A DNA stretch of 21,895 nucleotides from JAVXAN01 sp036660495 (GTDB taxonomy: Bacteria > Bacillota_I > Bacilli_A > RF39 > UBA660), in contig JAVXAN010000014.1 in assembly GCA_036660495.1 (NCBI GenBank), forward strand, positions 1-21,895, in the 5' to 3' direction. The notes below the pieces were generated by a model. That model worked only from the letters and a program-made list of their open reading frames with translations. It made no database searches and had not been told where the DNA came from. A program made the position numbers and the translations under genes. Shown here piece by piece: positions 21,849 to 21,895 of the stretch. Every line of letters starts with the position of its first letter. Positions within the stretch are counted from its first letter, which is position 1.

Positions 21849-21895
21849 ACCTCAAAGTTAAATATATTTAATTGATTAAATTTAAAATAAATATC

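Overview
The window is AT-rich DNA from a spore-forming, low-GC Gram-positive bacterium. Evidence for this is a spoIIA/spoVA cluster, a sporulation DacF, two YjcZ-like miniature spore proteins, a CotD-like remnant, SufU-type Fe-S assembly, a TmcAL-YceD-L32 block and an omega subunit of Bacillus type. Tryptophan is read from TGG and all genes use the standard bacterial code. The short proteins, tight packing and missing partners suit a reduced, probably host-associated Bacilli/Erysipelotrichia-like lineage. That placement is inferred from gene content, not from a tree. No tRNA, rRNA, CRISPR array, IS element or prophage was seen.

Layout. Positions 1-4140 (minus strand): a Tad-type secretion/pilus operon transcribed right to left, with two TadE-like pseudopilins, a CpaE/TadZ ATPase, the CpaF/TadA motor, TadB and the start of TadC, which runs off the left edge. 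Its core promoter carries a perfect palindrome. Positions 4189-5752 (minus): a kinase-fold gene, then yceD-rpmF from its own sigma-A promoter. L32 here has an L27-like, Prp-cleavable N-terminal leader. Positions 5851-6969 (plus): tmcAL. Positions 6987-12381 (minus): pdp, dacF, spoIIAA, sigF, spoVAC, spoVAD, spoVAE. This is the familiar Bacillus order, except that spoIIAB is absent and spoIIAA joins sigF by a one-base TAGTG overlap; SpoIIAA has also lost the phospho-serine. Positions 12416-12820: a free-standing short ssb with its own promoter. Positions 12933-17933 (minus): a suf operon in the order C-D-S-U-X-B, where X is an unrecognised 146-residue protein. Positions 18002-19985: a HIT protein (plus), two tiny YjcZ-like genes (minus) with a sigma-K-like promoter, and a membrane-anchored PrsA-like foldase (plus). 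Positions 20056-21895 (minus): recX, rpoZ, an unknown acidic helical protein, and at the right edge a CotD-like reading frame broken by a TAA at codon 5.

How it fits together: about half of the window serves sporulation (forespore sigma factor, cortex-modifying carboxypeptidase, dipicolinic-acid channel, small coat-type proteins). The rest is housekeeping (Fe-S clusters, nucleoside salvage, tRNA acetylation, ribosome, recombination) plus a Tad apparatus. The points most worth checking are the spoIIA module without its anti-sigma kinase and the L27-type leader on L32.
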